A stretch of DNA of 64,000 nt from Dioscorea cayenensis subsp. rotundata (Eukaryota > Streptophyta > Magnoliopsida > Dioscoreales > Dioscoreaceae). Where the stretch lies: the NCBI RefSeq assembly GCF_009730915.1, contig NC_052474.1, forward strand, positions 2,453,501 through 2,517,500, in the 5' to 3' direction. A model generated the notes under the pieces. That model searched no databases. It worked only from the letters and a program-made list of their open reading frames with translations, and had not been told where the DNA came from. This document shows, piece after piece, positions 1 through 8,604 of this stretch; within the stretch, counting starts at the first letter, position 1; each line of letters starts with the position of its first letter. Made by a program: the position numbers and the translations under genes.

Positions 1-257
1 TTTAATATATATATATATCCTATTATTAAATAAGAACATTACAATTCACTAGTTCAGCCACTTGTGGCATGAGCCCAGGGCTATTTATTATTACAAAACA
101 AATTGGATCCACACAAGGAGTCCATTATTATATATATATACTCTGCAAAAGAAAAAAGCAAAGATATTAATCAAGCTGATCCACTGCTTCCAGTACTGGA
201 CTTAGAGCGCATGACCATGCAACCATGCAACCATGCATGCATATATCATAAATATAT
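1..257. other. 3' flank of RALF copy 1
   Basis: AT-rich sequence with no coding signal. The stretch around 50-140 resembles the 3' flank of RALF copy 3 (around 6300-6400), including a 'gggctatttattattacaa'-like string, so the duplicated unit extends past the stop codon. Confidence 0.5.
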
Positions 258-494
258 TTAATTATGATCCTCCTCGCGGCAATGTTCACCTGGATTGCAG
301 CCGCTTTGGTAAGGGTTGGCTTCCTTAGGGTCATGGCAGTTAGCCTGAGCCCCTCCTCGTTTGCTGCATGGAATGGCGTTGCCTTTGTTGATAGCACCAT
401 AACCTATGCTGCCTCCGGCATTGACTTCAGAGGTCTTGGACAAGAGAGTGCAGGCAACCAGGGCCATCAAGATCCACACACGAATGGACGCCAT
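258..494 (-). CDS. RALFL: RALF-like secreted peptide, copy 1 of 3
   Basis: Precursor of 78 residues for a rapid alkalinization factor-like peptide, a family of secreted signals perceived at the cell surface by CrRLK1L receptor kinases with LLG co-receptors. Residues 1-26 form a signal peptide (MASIRVWILMALVACTLL, then ...EVNA). The mature part of about 52 residues begins GGSIGYGAI, matching the RALF YISY region, and carries four cysteines at 43, 53, 66 and 72, including IPC and NPYQSGC. There is no RRxL (S1P) propeptide site, so it belongs to the short class. I start at the ATG at 494: the frame extends only to a TTG at 524, and the other two copies begin with the same MAS(I/V)R. The acidic tail (CREEDHN) is unusual, since family members normally end in basic residues. 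The gene is intronless and its 5' flank is shared with copies 2 and 3. Confidence 0.88.
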   Translation of the reverse strand: MASIRVWILMALVACTLLSKTSEVNAGGSIGYGAINKGNAIPCSKRGGAQANCHDPKEANPYQSGCNPGEHCREEDHN

Positions 495-700
495 TAATTG
501 ATGTTTTGATTTCAAAACCTTCAAATATTTAACACAACAATATATATCATCAAACTAAATTAAAGTTAGTCATAAACTTGAGAAACTTATAATTTTAATT
601 AGTATTGATGTGCAAATGCATGAAGCGAATGATATATGATGGGAGAAGCTAATGAAGATGTTGTTGATCGAACCTGATAAATAATATATGTTGTTTATGT

Positions 701-733
<33 letters not shown>

Positions 734-1090
734 AAATACATGTATGTATGTAGGCAGTGGGGTATATTCATATCTTTGGCTTCTATATGAAGACCTATGT
801 TCTCACTTGCAATGAATGAAGATTGATTCTTTCACTTCTCCTATCTTCCAATATCAGTTTAATACTGGAGTTGAATGCAGAAATTAATGATGATGATGAG
901 AATTATATATCTTAGAGATCGATGGTGGTATTTATTGGTGTAATGAGAGGTTGGGAGTGAATATATAGAAGGTGAGTGAATGTCTCGCAGGGGAAATATT
1001 AATGAGAGGAGGGGAGATGGTGAAAATGGAGAGGCTGCCGCCTTTTTTGCATGCTTTTTATCTGGAAATTATTTTGAGGAGGAGGAGAGG
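495..1090 (-). promoter_or_regulatory. 5' flank of RALF copy 1, duplicated with the gene
   Basis: Several blocks recur in the same order upstream of copy 3 and partly copy 2: 'agttagtcataaacttgaga' (about 565-590), 'gatgggagaagctaatgaag' (about 638-658), 'gtttaatactggagttgaat' (about 856-876), and 'atgagaggaggggagatgg' with 'catgctttttat' (about 1002-1060, shared with copy 2). A short (AT)n/(GT)n tract lies at about 703-733. This is shared non-coding sequence; which parts are promoter, leader or intron is not decided. Confidence 0.55.
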
Positions 1091-1247
1091 ATTGTACGGA
1101 TAACATGATGAAATTAGGTCTAATTATGAAGAAAACATAAAATAAAAATAAAAATAAAAATAAATAAACATATATGCCAAATTATAGTGTCATTACCTTG
1201 ATGAACCTTCTTTGATATTAATTAAGTGGATCATTCATATGATCATA

Positions 1248-1250
<3 letters not shown>

Positions 1251-1331
<81 letters not shown>
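1251..1331. repeat. (AT)40 microsatellite
   Basis: About 80 bases of perfect AT dinucleotide. A shorter AT run follows at about 1365-1382, inside an inverted repeat. Confidence 0.95.
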
Positions 1332-1333
<2 letters not shown>

Positions 1334-1340
1334 AATATTA

Positions 1341-1482
1341 ATTAATGCACAGCTCTGTATCCTACATATATATATATATATGTATGTTTTGCATGGTTGT
1401 AAGATGTTATTTCACTTATTATATCTGCATGCCTGCTATATATATATATATATATAAATAGGATACAGAGCTGTGCATTAAT
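1341..1482. repeat. Inverted repeat with 24-nt perfect arms
   Basis: Arms at 1341-1364 and 1459-1482 are exact reverse complements; the left arm contains 'gcacagctctgtatccta'. They enclose about 94 bases, rich in AT. Part of the loop ('gcatggttgtaagatgttat', from 1391) recurs imperfectly just outside the right arm at about 1515-1545. It could be a small TIR element or a rearranged microsatellite neighbourhood. Confidence 0.75.
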
Positions 1483-2154
1483 TATTATTATTATTATATA
1501 TTATATATATGTTTTACATGGTTGAAATTAAGATGTTATTTCACCTATTTATGCATGCAATATTTATGAGATGCAGTGTGATTCAATATATAAAAATAGG
1601 CCATTTGTGTAATCAAAGCTTGAGAAAGAGGAATTTTTAGATAGGCTCAAATCAATTCATCATAGAAATGAATGGGATATATATTTGGTTTTTAGCATAT
1701 AGGAAATTTTGAAAGTAAATTAGGAAATAAGAAACAAAAATAAAGTTGTTTACGGATGAAGGAGCTCTTTGTAACAGCGGTTGAGGAGAGAATAAAATAA
1801 AGTGATATTGATGCACAAAAATAAAAGTTAACAAAAACAAAATATACATTATATTAAAAATTTATTAATAATAAATAGGACCAGATACTCAATAGCCTTA
1901 AAAAGCGATAGTGCATTTTCGGTGAGATCTTTTTTTTAGATTCCTTGATAATGACAATTTCATATGTCCTCTAAGACATAAGTTTTGAAAAGTAGCGTGC
2001 CATAGAAAGTAAATTAACCTATTGAATTGCATGAAAGGCGTGGGATAATTAATAAAAATTTTACCCTTGACATTTTGACCAAACAGGAAGATGTCAAAGG
2101 TCTTCACCAGCCTAGTCGATGGTTCCGTGGTGGTATCCAGAGTTCAGATATGAT
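1483..2154. other. AT-rich spacer
   Basis: Apart from the partial repeat of the preceding loop (about 1505-1560) I see no gene, tRNA or clear transposon end. Some of it may be decayed L1 3' UTR belonging to the fragment at 2155-2925. Confidence 0.4.
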
Positions 2155-2925
2155 CTATATAAGGGAGCACTTTATTTTCTGAAAAGCTTCGTTGAGGGAT
2201 TGTTGTTGAGGAGCTACAGTTGCGGAAAACCAAAAAAGAAACATACTAGTAGTTTTAATAATCACAGTATAATAAGGTAGAGCAAGTAATTGAAAGATGC
2301 GATTATTTCGCTCCAGCCATATATTCCACATTATGGCTCTTGTGTTGAGATCCCATAGGGTTCTTAGACTGGAGTTTAAAGATGGTAACAAATTAAGTGG
2401 TCCAAATCATAGAATTGGTTGGAGGGAATGAATGTAAATCGAAGATTTGACTGAAAAAAGACCAAATTCGATTTGAGAATTCACAGTCAAGAAATAGGTG
2501 TCCACCGTTTCGGAGGTTTTGTGACAAAGGACGCATGTATCTATGGCAGTTTGGTAGTAACATACTTTCTTGAAAAGGGTTGAAAAGGTAAGAATTTTAT
2601 CAACCCACGCTAGCCAACAGAATAATGAAATTTTACTTAGGCATCGAATTTTCCAAATTTTGAGATATAATTAATGGACTACGCATGCCATGCATCTATT
2701 AGAAACTTATAAAAAAATTTAACTATAAAAATACCACTTTTATCCAGTGTGCAGGTATTAAAGTCATCCTGATCATTAAAGCAGTCTGATATTACTTCTA
2801 GAAGCATATAGAAATCATCTATAGCAATTGTGTGAAAAAAGCATTCTGGAAAGTTGAGTTGCTGGTACAATTGTCTTAAACCATTTTGGCCAAATTCTTG
2901 GGTTAGCGCATTTTTCCACATGCGA
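2155..2925 (-). mobile_element. Decayed L1 LINE fragment (3' end of ORF2)
   Basis: Two minus-strand pieces match the C-terminal part of the L1 ORF2 at 21631-25311. Codons from about 2391 down to 2155 encode RTLWDLNTRAIMWNIWLERN and a tail ending QKIKCSLI. Codons from about 2921 down to 2679 encode the region just before the zinc-binding domain (SDCFNDQDDFNTCTLDKSG, FYKFLIDA). Between them lies the frameshifted remnant of the zf-RVT region. No reverse-transcriptase core remains. It is an old, 5'-truncated insertion lying between RALF copies 1 and 2. Confidence 0.75.
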
Positions 2926-3136
2926 TGTCAAAAGCATACCCCTTGATTGCTAATTTGGCTTAGTGAAACTTGATTTGGGTTTTTAATATGGGCTATGGAA
3001 TATTAATTTGATTGGAAAAGAACATGAGCATTTTCAATCACTTTTCCCTTTCCCTATTTCAAATATCATAAAATTGATCATATATATGTTTTTTTCCTTT
3101 TTCGTTTTTACCTGCAATCCAAAATTTGTAAAGTTG

Positions 3137-3174
<38 letters not shown>

Positions 3175-3177
<3 letters not shown>

Positions 3178-3426
3178 GATCCATCATCTAGGACGCCCCT
3201 AGATTTCAAAATCAGGATGTCATACAGCTCATCGGATAGTAACTCGACGGCTCAGCATCTCATACGATGAAACCGCGTTCTACAGTGTTATACAGTGATT
3301 ATGAACAGTAAAAAGGTGTACAGTGTCTATATAGACAATTAACCATTGGATGATGATCCAACGGCTAAGATTTAAAACGTCCCTAGATTTCTCAAATCTA
3401 GTGACTTACTCAGATGATCTTTTTCC
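3175..3426 (+). mobile_element. MITE copy A, (TA)n-targeted
   Basis: About 250 bp between two TA tracts. The left end reads 'catcatctaggacgccccta' and the right end reads 'cagatgatctttttcc', which are inverted relatives of each other; a subterminal 'tttctcaaatctag' palindrome is near the right end. The internal part ('aaccgcgttc', 'gaacagtaaaaaggtgtaca', 'ggatgatgatccaacggcta') recurs in reverse complement in copy B. It is non-coding. It resembles in behaviour the rice Micron family, which is known to sit in (TA)n; family identity is inferred. Confidence 0.72.
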
Positions 3427-3448
3427 TATATATATATATATATATATA

Positions 3449-3704
3449 GGGGAAAAACATCATCTAGGGACGCCCCAGATTTCAATTCCGGGGATGTTTT
3501 TAAATCTAAGTTCACTGGATCATCATCCGACTATTGATCGATTATATAAACACTGTACACTTTTTACTCGCTCATGATCATCAGACAACACCCAGAACGC
3601 GGTTTTCACTGTTCATAACGATAAGAGCCGCGATTTTCATCCGATGCGTATTATGGGACATCCCTAGATTTGAAATCTAGTGACGTCCCTGACGACGTGC
3701 TCTC
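3449..3704 (-). mobile_element. MITE copy B, inverted relative to copy A
   Basis: About 256 bp. It begins 'ggggaaaaacatcatctagg' and ends 'ccctgacgacgtgctctc', with 'ctagatttgaaatctag' just inside the right end. The reverse complement of its interior aligns with copy A through 'gtacagtg' and 'ggatgatgatcca'. The two copies therefore form a head-to-head pair across a 22-bp TA tract. Confidence 0.72.
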
Positions 3705-3719
3705 ATATATATATATATA

Positions 3720-3751
3720 CAAATCCCAGGGACGTCCCCTAGACGATGTGT

Positions 3752-3755
<4 letters not shown>
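3720..3755. mobile_element. MITE terminal stub, third copy
   Basis: 36 bases between TA tracts, ending 'cccctagacgatgtgttctc', the same terminus as copy B. Only the end remains. Confidence 0.6.
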
Positions 3756-3793
<38 letters not shown>

Positions 3794-3795
<2 letters not shown>

Positions 3796-4728
3796 CTCAA
3801 TACAGCAATACCCATCATTAAATGCTTCCTAACCTTTTGTTTTGCAGTTTGCATCCCCACCCCCACCATTGTACTGATATCGAAAGCCTATAGTTTCCCA
3901 TATAGTGAATCAGTGATCCAGACCATTAGCCAAACAAAGAGATACACTTTCGATTCCACACGAACATACATCATCTATTAAATTAAAAATATGTAATATT
4001 TTTTTAATTTTATGGCTACAAAATATTTTTTAATTAAAATTAAATAAAAATTTATATTTTTAATATATAATATCAAATTAAATAAAAACATAAATAATTA
4101 TATATTTAATTATGTTAGCAGTGGATCATAATGCAAACTTCCTATTGAGAGTAGAAAATGGTAATTAAAACCAAATGTTTTGCTGTATTTTAATTTACAG
4201 CTGAAATACTGTAAAAATATCCTAAATTGTAAAATTTTTTACATGTAAAACTCATTTTATAGTAAAATCAAACAATATTTTACATGTAAAATAGTTCCAT
4301 TACAACTACTTACATGTAACCAAACAATTATTTAGTTTAATTCAATTATTTATAGAGAGATATCAAACACTGCTGGTGATTTGTCCCATTTATTTGGTTT
4401 TTTTAGTTATATGATTTTGTTGTCCCATCAGGTTAACTTTTTATTGTGTTTTTTTTATTAATAAAATTATGACTCATCTTCTCTCATAAAAAAAATATAA
4501 TAATAATAATAATAAAAAAATTTATTAATAATTCTCCAACACAATCTCTGCAAGCAGCAGCACAAGAAGCTCTGCCACATATTATTGCAACATTAAACAA
4601 GCATAATCAAGCAACCTGGATCATGAATCCATTATTGCATTATTCTATACCACTTTAAAGGCCTTCAAAAGCATATCAATGTTTCCACTGGACGTACGTG
4701 TTGTGCATGCATGAAGAACAAGCATCAT
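3794..4728. other. AT-rich spacer, possible old MITE
   Basis: No gene. Between about 4170 and 4327 there are three 'tacatgtaa' strings (at about 4240, 4281 and 4311) and a 'gtaaccaaaca' end, reminiscent of a decayed hAT-type MITE, but I could not find a clean pair of ends or a target duplication. From about 4540 on, the sequence resembles the 3' flank of RALF copy 3. Confidence 0.4.
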
Positions 4729-4959
4729 TTAATATTCACGGCAACGTTCATTTGGATTGCAACCCCTAGTACTAGGGTTGGCTTCCTTAGGGCGCTTGCA
4801 GTTAGTCTGAGATCCTTCTACTTTGTTGCATGGAATGCTATCGCCGCGGCGAATTGAATTATAATTTATGTTGCTGGCGCCGGCAATGACTTCAGAGGTG
4901 CTTGCCAAGAGAGTGCAGGCAACCAAGGCCACCAAGATCCACGCACGAATGGACGCCAT
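4729..4959 (-). CDS. RALFL: RALF-like secreted peptide, copy 2 of 3
   Basis: Precursor of 76 residues with the same signal peptide pattern (MASIRAWILVALVACTLL, then ...EVIA) and four mature cysteines at 44, 54, 67 and 73. It is the most diverged copy. The region matching YISY reads NINYNSI, where copies 1 and 3 keep YGAI. The NPY tripeptide before the third cysteine has become NPS, and the protein ends at CREY, two residues shorter. The mature half is more basic (IRRGD, KRPKE). The ATG at 4959 is chosen because the frame upstream opens only at a TTG. It may be functionally specialised or relaxing; all cysteines and the frame are intact, so I call it a gene. Confidence 0.85.
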   Translation of the reverse strand: MASIRAWILVALVACTLLASTSEVIAGASNINYNSIRRGDSIPCNKVEGSQTNCKRPKEANPSTRGCNPNERCREY

Positions 4960-5445
4960 TGATTGTTTTTTAAAACCTTCAAACACTACTACAATGTCAT
5001 CAAACTAAAAGTTGGTCATAAACTTGAAAAACTTTTAATTAGTTCTTATATGCAAATGCATGCAGCAAAAGATATATATATATATATATTTTTGGAATGA
5101 GAGTTTGGAGGTTAATGGGAGGTGAGTGAATGGCAGTGTTTTGGGGAGAATGAGAGGAGGGGAGATGGCGGATGCATGCTTTTTATTTGAAAATCCTTTT
5201 TAAGGAGAACCAGCGAATTGAACAGGTAACATGCTGAATTTAGATGTAATTAATATGAGAAAAAATTGAAAAGAACAAAAAGAAAAAAGAAAAAAAAACT
5301 TTAGCTCGCGCAGGGAATGCCATGCATGTAATTCAATGTACGTGCGTGCGCGTATGGAATGCCATTGTGTAATCTTCAAATAGTTTCAAATGATTTTATC
5401 ATAGAAATGAATGCTATTTAACAATCTCTCCTTTGGTAGCATTGA
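4960..5445 (-). promoter_or_regulatory. 5' flank of RALF copy 2
   Basis: Shares 'ttggtcataaacttgaaaa' (about 5010) with copies 1 and 3, and 'gagaatgagaggaggggaga' with 'catgctttttattt' (about 5145-5190) with copy 1. A (TA)n tract near 5071-5090 lies at the same place as one in copy 3. Beyond about 5230 no similarity was seen. Confidence 0.5.
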
Positions 5446-5446
5446 G

Positions 5447-5492
5447 TTTTTTTTAATATAAATGGATAAACCATAAATTTATTAAAAAAAAA
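5447..5492 (-). mobile_element. L1 3'-end stub
   Basis: Poly(T), then 'ggataaaccataaatttatt', the reverse complement of the 3' tail shared by the L1s in this window ('..aataaatttgtggtttatcc..'). Only about 45 bp remain and no target duplication was recognised. Confidence 0.5.
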
Positions 5493-5773
5493 GAACTAGC
5501 ACCTGCCCTATTAAAAGAACATGCTCAAAATCTAATATATATAAAGGGTGATAGTACAAATGTGTGCAAATGGAATATCTCCAGTCTTTAATTATGTATA
5601 TTTCTGCATGTGGCTTATACACATTTCAATCTCAATCTCTTATGATTTCAACAAACGAAATTTAATAAAAGAATTTCATATTAAAAACACAATAGCACAA
5701 ACTCGTCGAATAATAAATCTTCATATCCATTTTTTTGCAAAAAGCGATTACATTAGCCTCGCAATATACTTGG

Positions 5774-5830
5774 TTTTTGATAAAAAGTGGATAAACCACA
5801 GCTTTATTAAAAAGAAACAAAGTCACTGAA
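5774..5830 (-). mobile_element. 57-bp L1 insertion with target-site duplication
   Basis: The insert reads poly(T), then 'aaagtggataaaccacagct', the reverse complement of the L1 3' tail. It lies between two copies of 'aatatacttgg' (5763-5773 and 5831-5841). It is an extreme 5' truncation of the same L1 type as the larger elements here. Confidence 0.78.
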
Positions 5831-5841
5831 AATATACTTGG

Positions 5842-6512
5842 GTTTTAATGAATTGTTTTCGTTTTAATTAATGCTATATATATGCTCAATTTTAATATAA
5901 AATACATAAATAATTGTTATGTCTGCTTCACTTATTCCCATTGTAAAACTTCAAGTATTTATTTGGAGTGTAACTTAATTGCTTCAGTGCTGCTTTTGAT
6001 ATTTCTTTGGCTGTCAAACTAAATTTATTGATAGAGGTATAATTAAGAAAAATAATAAACAAATATGATCATAAATATTTATTGGCACCAAGCATTTTCA
6101 GCTCCTATAGTTCAATTCCTCTTCAATGTAATTGCCTCAGGATGAAGTAGGTCTTTATAACAGTGCTACTTGTGGTTTTGGAGAAAACAAGAGTATAAAA
6201 ATTCACCAAAAAAGAAAATTAAAGAAAAAGAAAAAGAAAAAACATTATATTAAAAATTTATAATTTCTGAAGCTAGCAGCGCACGTAAGCTCGGATATTA
6301 CAACTCAAGCCAAGGGCTACCTATTATTACAACCTTAAAAAAAAAGTAGCATAATCAAAGCAATCAGGACCCAAAGAATGAATCCATGCCATTACTAATT
6401 CTATATCACTGCATGGCCTTAAAAAAAATATCAAGATATCCACTGTTTCCACTGGACGTTTTGTGCATGCATGCATATATCCATGCAGCTCAAGGATATA
6501 TCATATATATAT
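5842..6512. other. Spacer between RALF copies 2 and 3
   Basis: AT-rich and without coding signal. From about 6290 it resembles the 3' flanks of the other RALF copies ('tccactgtttccactggacg' near 6437-6456 matches 'gtttccactggacg' at about 4680). Confidence 0.45.
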
Positions 6513-6749
6513 TTAATTATGCTTCTCGTCGCGGCATTGTTCACCTGGATTGCAGCCCCTTTCGTATGGGTTGCCATCCTTAGGGTTATTGCAGTTAGTC
6601 TGTGACCCTCCTCGTTTGCTGCATGGAATGGCGTCACCTTTGCCTATAGCACCATAACTTATGCCGCGTTGGGCATTGACTTCAGAGGTCTTCGCCAAGA
6701 GAGTGCATGCAACCAGGGCCATCAAGATCCACATACGAACGGACGCCAT
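6513..6749 (-). CDS. RALFL: RALF-like secreted peptide, copy 3 of 3
   Basis: Precursor of 78 residues. The signal peptide covers residues 1-26 (MASVRMWILMALVACTLL, then ...EVNA). The mature peptide starts QRGISYGAI, the closest of the three to the canonical YISY receptor-contact motif, and has cysteines at 43, 53, 66 and 72 with NPYERGC before the third. The tail is CRDEKHN, acidic as in copy 1. It has no RRxL cleavage site and no intron. Copies 1 and 3 are clearly more alike than either is to copy 2, in both protein and 5' flank, so the 1-3 split is probably the more recent one even though copy 2 lies between them. Confidence 0.88.
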   Translation of the reverse strand: MASVRMWILMALVACTLLAKTSEVNAQRGISYGAIGKGDAIPCSKRGGSQTNCNNPKDGNPYERGCNPGEQCRDEKHN

Positions 6750-7225
6750 TAATTATTAATGTTTTGATTTCAAAACCTTCAAATTAACACAACAATATAT
6801 ATCATCAAACTAAAAGTTAGTCATAAACTTGAGAAACTTATAATTTTAATTAGTATTGATGTGCAAATGCATGAAGCAAATGATATATATATATACATAT
6901 ATATGATGGGAGAAGCTAATGAAGATGGTGTTGAACCTGTTGAATGTTGTTTAATACTGGAGTTGAATGCAGAGATGATGTTGATGAGAGTTATCTTAGA
7001 GATGGTGTTATTTATATTGTAGTGAACTAGTGGGAGAGGCTTGGAAGGGATGAATGAGTAGCAGTGTTTTGAGGAGAATGAGAGGATGAGAGAATATGGA
7101 TATATATGGAAAGTTTTGCTCTTGACCGGTTGACCTGTCAAAGTTTCAAAAGATAGGAATACATGAATATTGTTTTGAGGAGAATGAGAGGAAGGGAGAA
7201 CACACACATCACACACATGCATCTC
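6750..7225 (-). promoter_or_regulatory. 5' flank of RALF copy 3
   Basis: Blocks in common with copy 1, in order: 'agttagtcataaacttgaga' (about 6815), 'gatgggagaagctaatgaag' (about 6904), 'gtttaatactggagttgaat' (about 6949), 'tatcttagagatggtgttat' (about 6991), and 'gagaatgagaggatgagag' (about 7074). The last block recurs at about 7175, with a purine-rich end. Confidence 0.55.
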
Positions 7226-8107
7226 TCTCTCCCGGCCTCTCTCTGAGGATCTATTTAGTTTTCTATTATTTTTGTAAGAGAGTATAATAATAATACTGGT
7301 GTTTGTTTTTTCAGGTTAGAATGAAACAAATACAACAAATAAAAAATAGCTCTGAAGGAATATTGTATTGATAATTTTTTAATAAAAAAAAATAAACTAT
7401 TTTGATTATATTGAGAAAAAAACAATAACAAAGTTTTATATTTGAACAATAAATAATAAAAATTTTGTGTTTTCTTTTCAATAAATTTCTTATTTTTATA
7501 AAAATAAATAAATAAATAATAAAAAATTATCTCTTTGATGACCAATAGAAACTAGGTGGAAAATTAGACCGACGCACTTTGGTCAAATCTCACTCTCCTT
7601 CCACCCATAACATGAAATCATAAGCAAATATGTTTATAATGAAAACATGCAATATGCATAGACATAGCTAGGGGATCAAATATTAACATAGTAATAATTT
7701 TTAAGCTACTAAATTTATTTTTAAAAAAATGAAATCAATAATAAAGCTAGTGGCTCATCTAATTTTCAATAAATTCGTGATTTATTCACTTTATTAAATA
7801 TATATATTTATAAATATAAAACTAGTTGGATCAACAAATAAACAAATTATTTTTACTCTACTAAAATTAGATCGAAAAGACTTTATAGCAAAAACCTTAT
7901 TATTGGTAGAAAAAAATCTATAATATATCACTCTAGAGATGGTTGCTAAATTTGGATCATTCAATTTTGGGGCACTGAGAAAAAAAAATATTAGATGCTT
8001 TGACTAGAAATAATGGTTGGGTCATCCAAAAACTGTAGATAGATTAAGAAAATCTAGGTTCTACATTGATTGTTAGTGTGATCTCCTTCAACCTAGTATA
8101 TATGGGT

Positions 8108-8149
<42 letters not shown>

Positions 8150-8604
8150 GAATTTAGGTATTTAAAAACATACAACAAATTTTTGATTATGATTGACAAA
8201 GATAAAAAGCATACAATGAATAAAAATACCATTGTTCCATTCTAACCACATGTTTAAAGAGACCACTTTAACTAGGCTATTTTGATAGTTACTATAAAAT
8301 ATTACTCTAAGTTAACAATTATTGCTAAAGCTCAAGAAATTAATTATTAAACATTAATTTTAATTTATTTTAGTTCTCTATACATATAATTTGATATCTA
8401 TATTCCTTTTGATTCTTGCGAATTAATCAATTCTTAAATAAACATGACTTAAAATCGCAGATAAATTCAGGGAATAAAATTAGTAATCCACACAGATGAT
8501 TATTTCTTAAATACATTTGTCTTAGAGTGAGTGAAGGGAGGTATAAAATCAATTTTATTTTTATTTAAACTTTTTATTATTTTTCAATTGATAAATAAGG
8601 TAAA
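7226..8604. other. AT-rich intergenic stretch
   Basis: No coding signal; the long minus-strand frame near 7255-7545 is only poly(T)-type sequence reading as F, Y and K. A (TA)n microsatellite lies at 8111-8149. The 5' boundary of the LINE that follows is somewhere near 8600-8630, where GC content jumps. Confidence 0.6.

Larger units (their letters stand above)
3141..3793. repeat. (TA)n tracts separating MITE copies
   Basis: TA runs at 3141-3174, 3427-3448, 3705-3719 and 3756-3793 flank each of the small elements annotated here, as expected for elements that insert within TA microsatellites. Confidence 0.85.

Noticed and set aside
1212..1457. Open frame with a long Tyr-Ile repeat
   Set aside because: It is only the translation of the (AT)n microsatellite.
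4170..4327. Candidate hAT MITE with repeated 'tacatgtaa'
   Set aside because: No convincing pair of inverted ends or target duplication, so not called as an element.
5548..5829. 93-codon plus-strand frame
   Set aside because: AT-rich, no similarity, and it runs into the 57-bp L1 stub.
6821..7222. 133-codon minus-strand frame upstream of RALF copy 3
   Set aside because: It covers the non-coding flank duplicated among RALF copies and is not open in the other copies.
7255..7545. 96-codon minus-strand frame rich in Phe, Tyr and Lys
   Set aside because: Composition is that of poly(A/T) sequence; no start context or homology.
8400..8604. Target-site duplication for LINE 1
   Set aside because: No copy of the sequence following its poly(A) ('ttctgattagatc') was found near the 5' edge.
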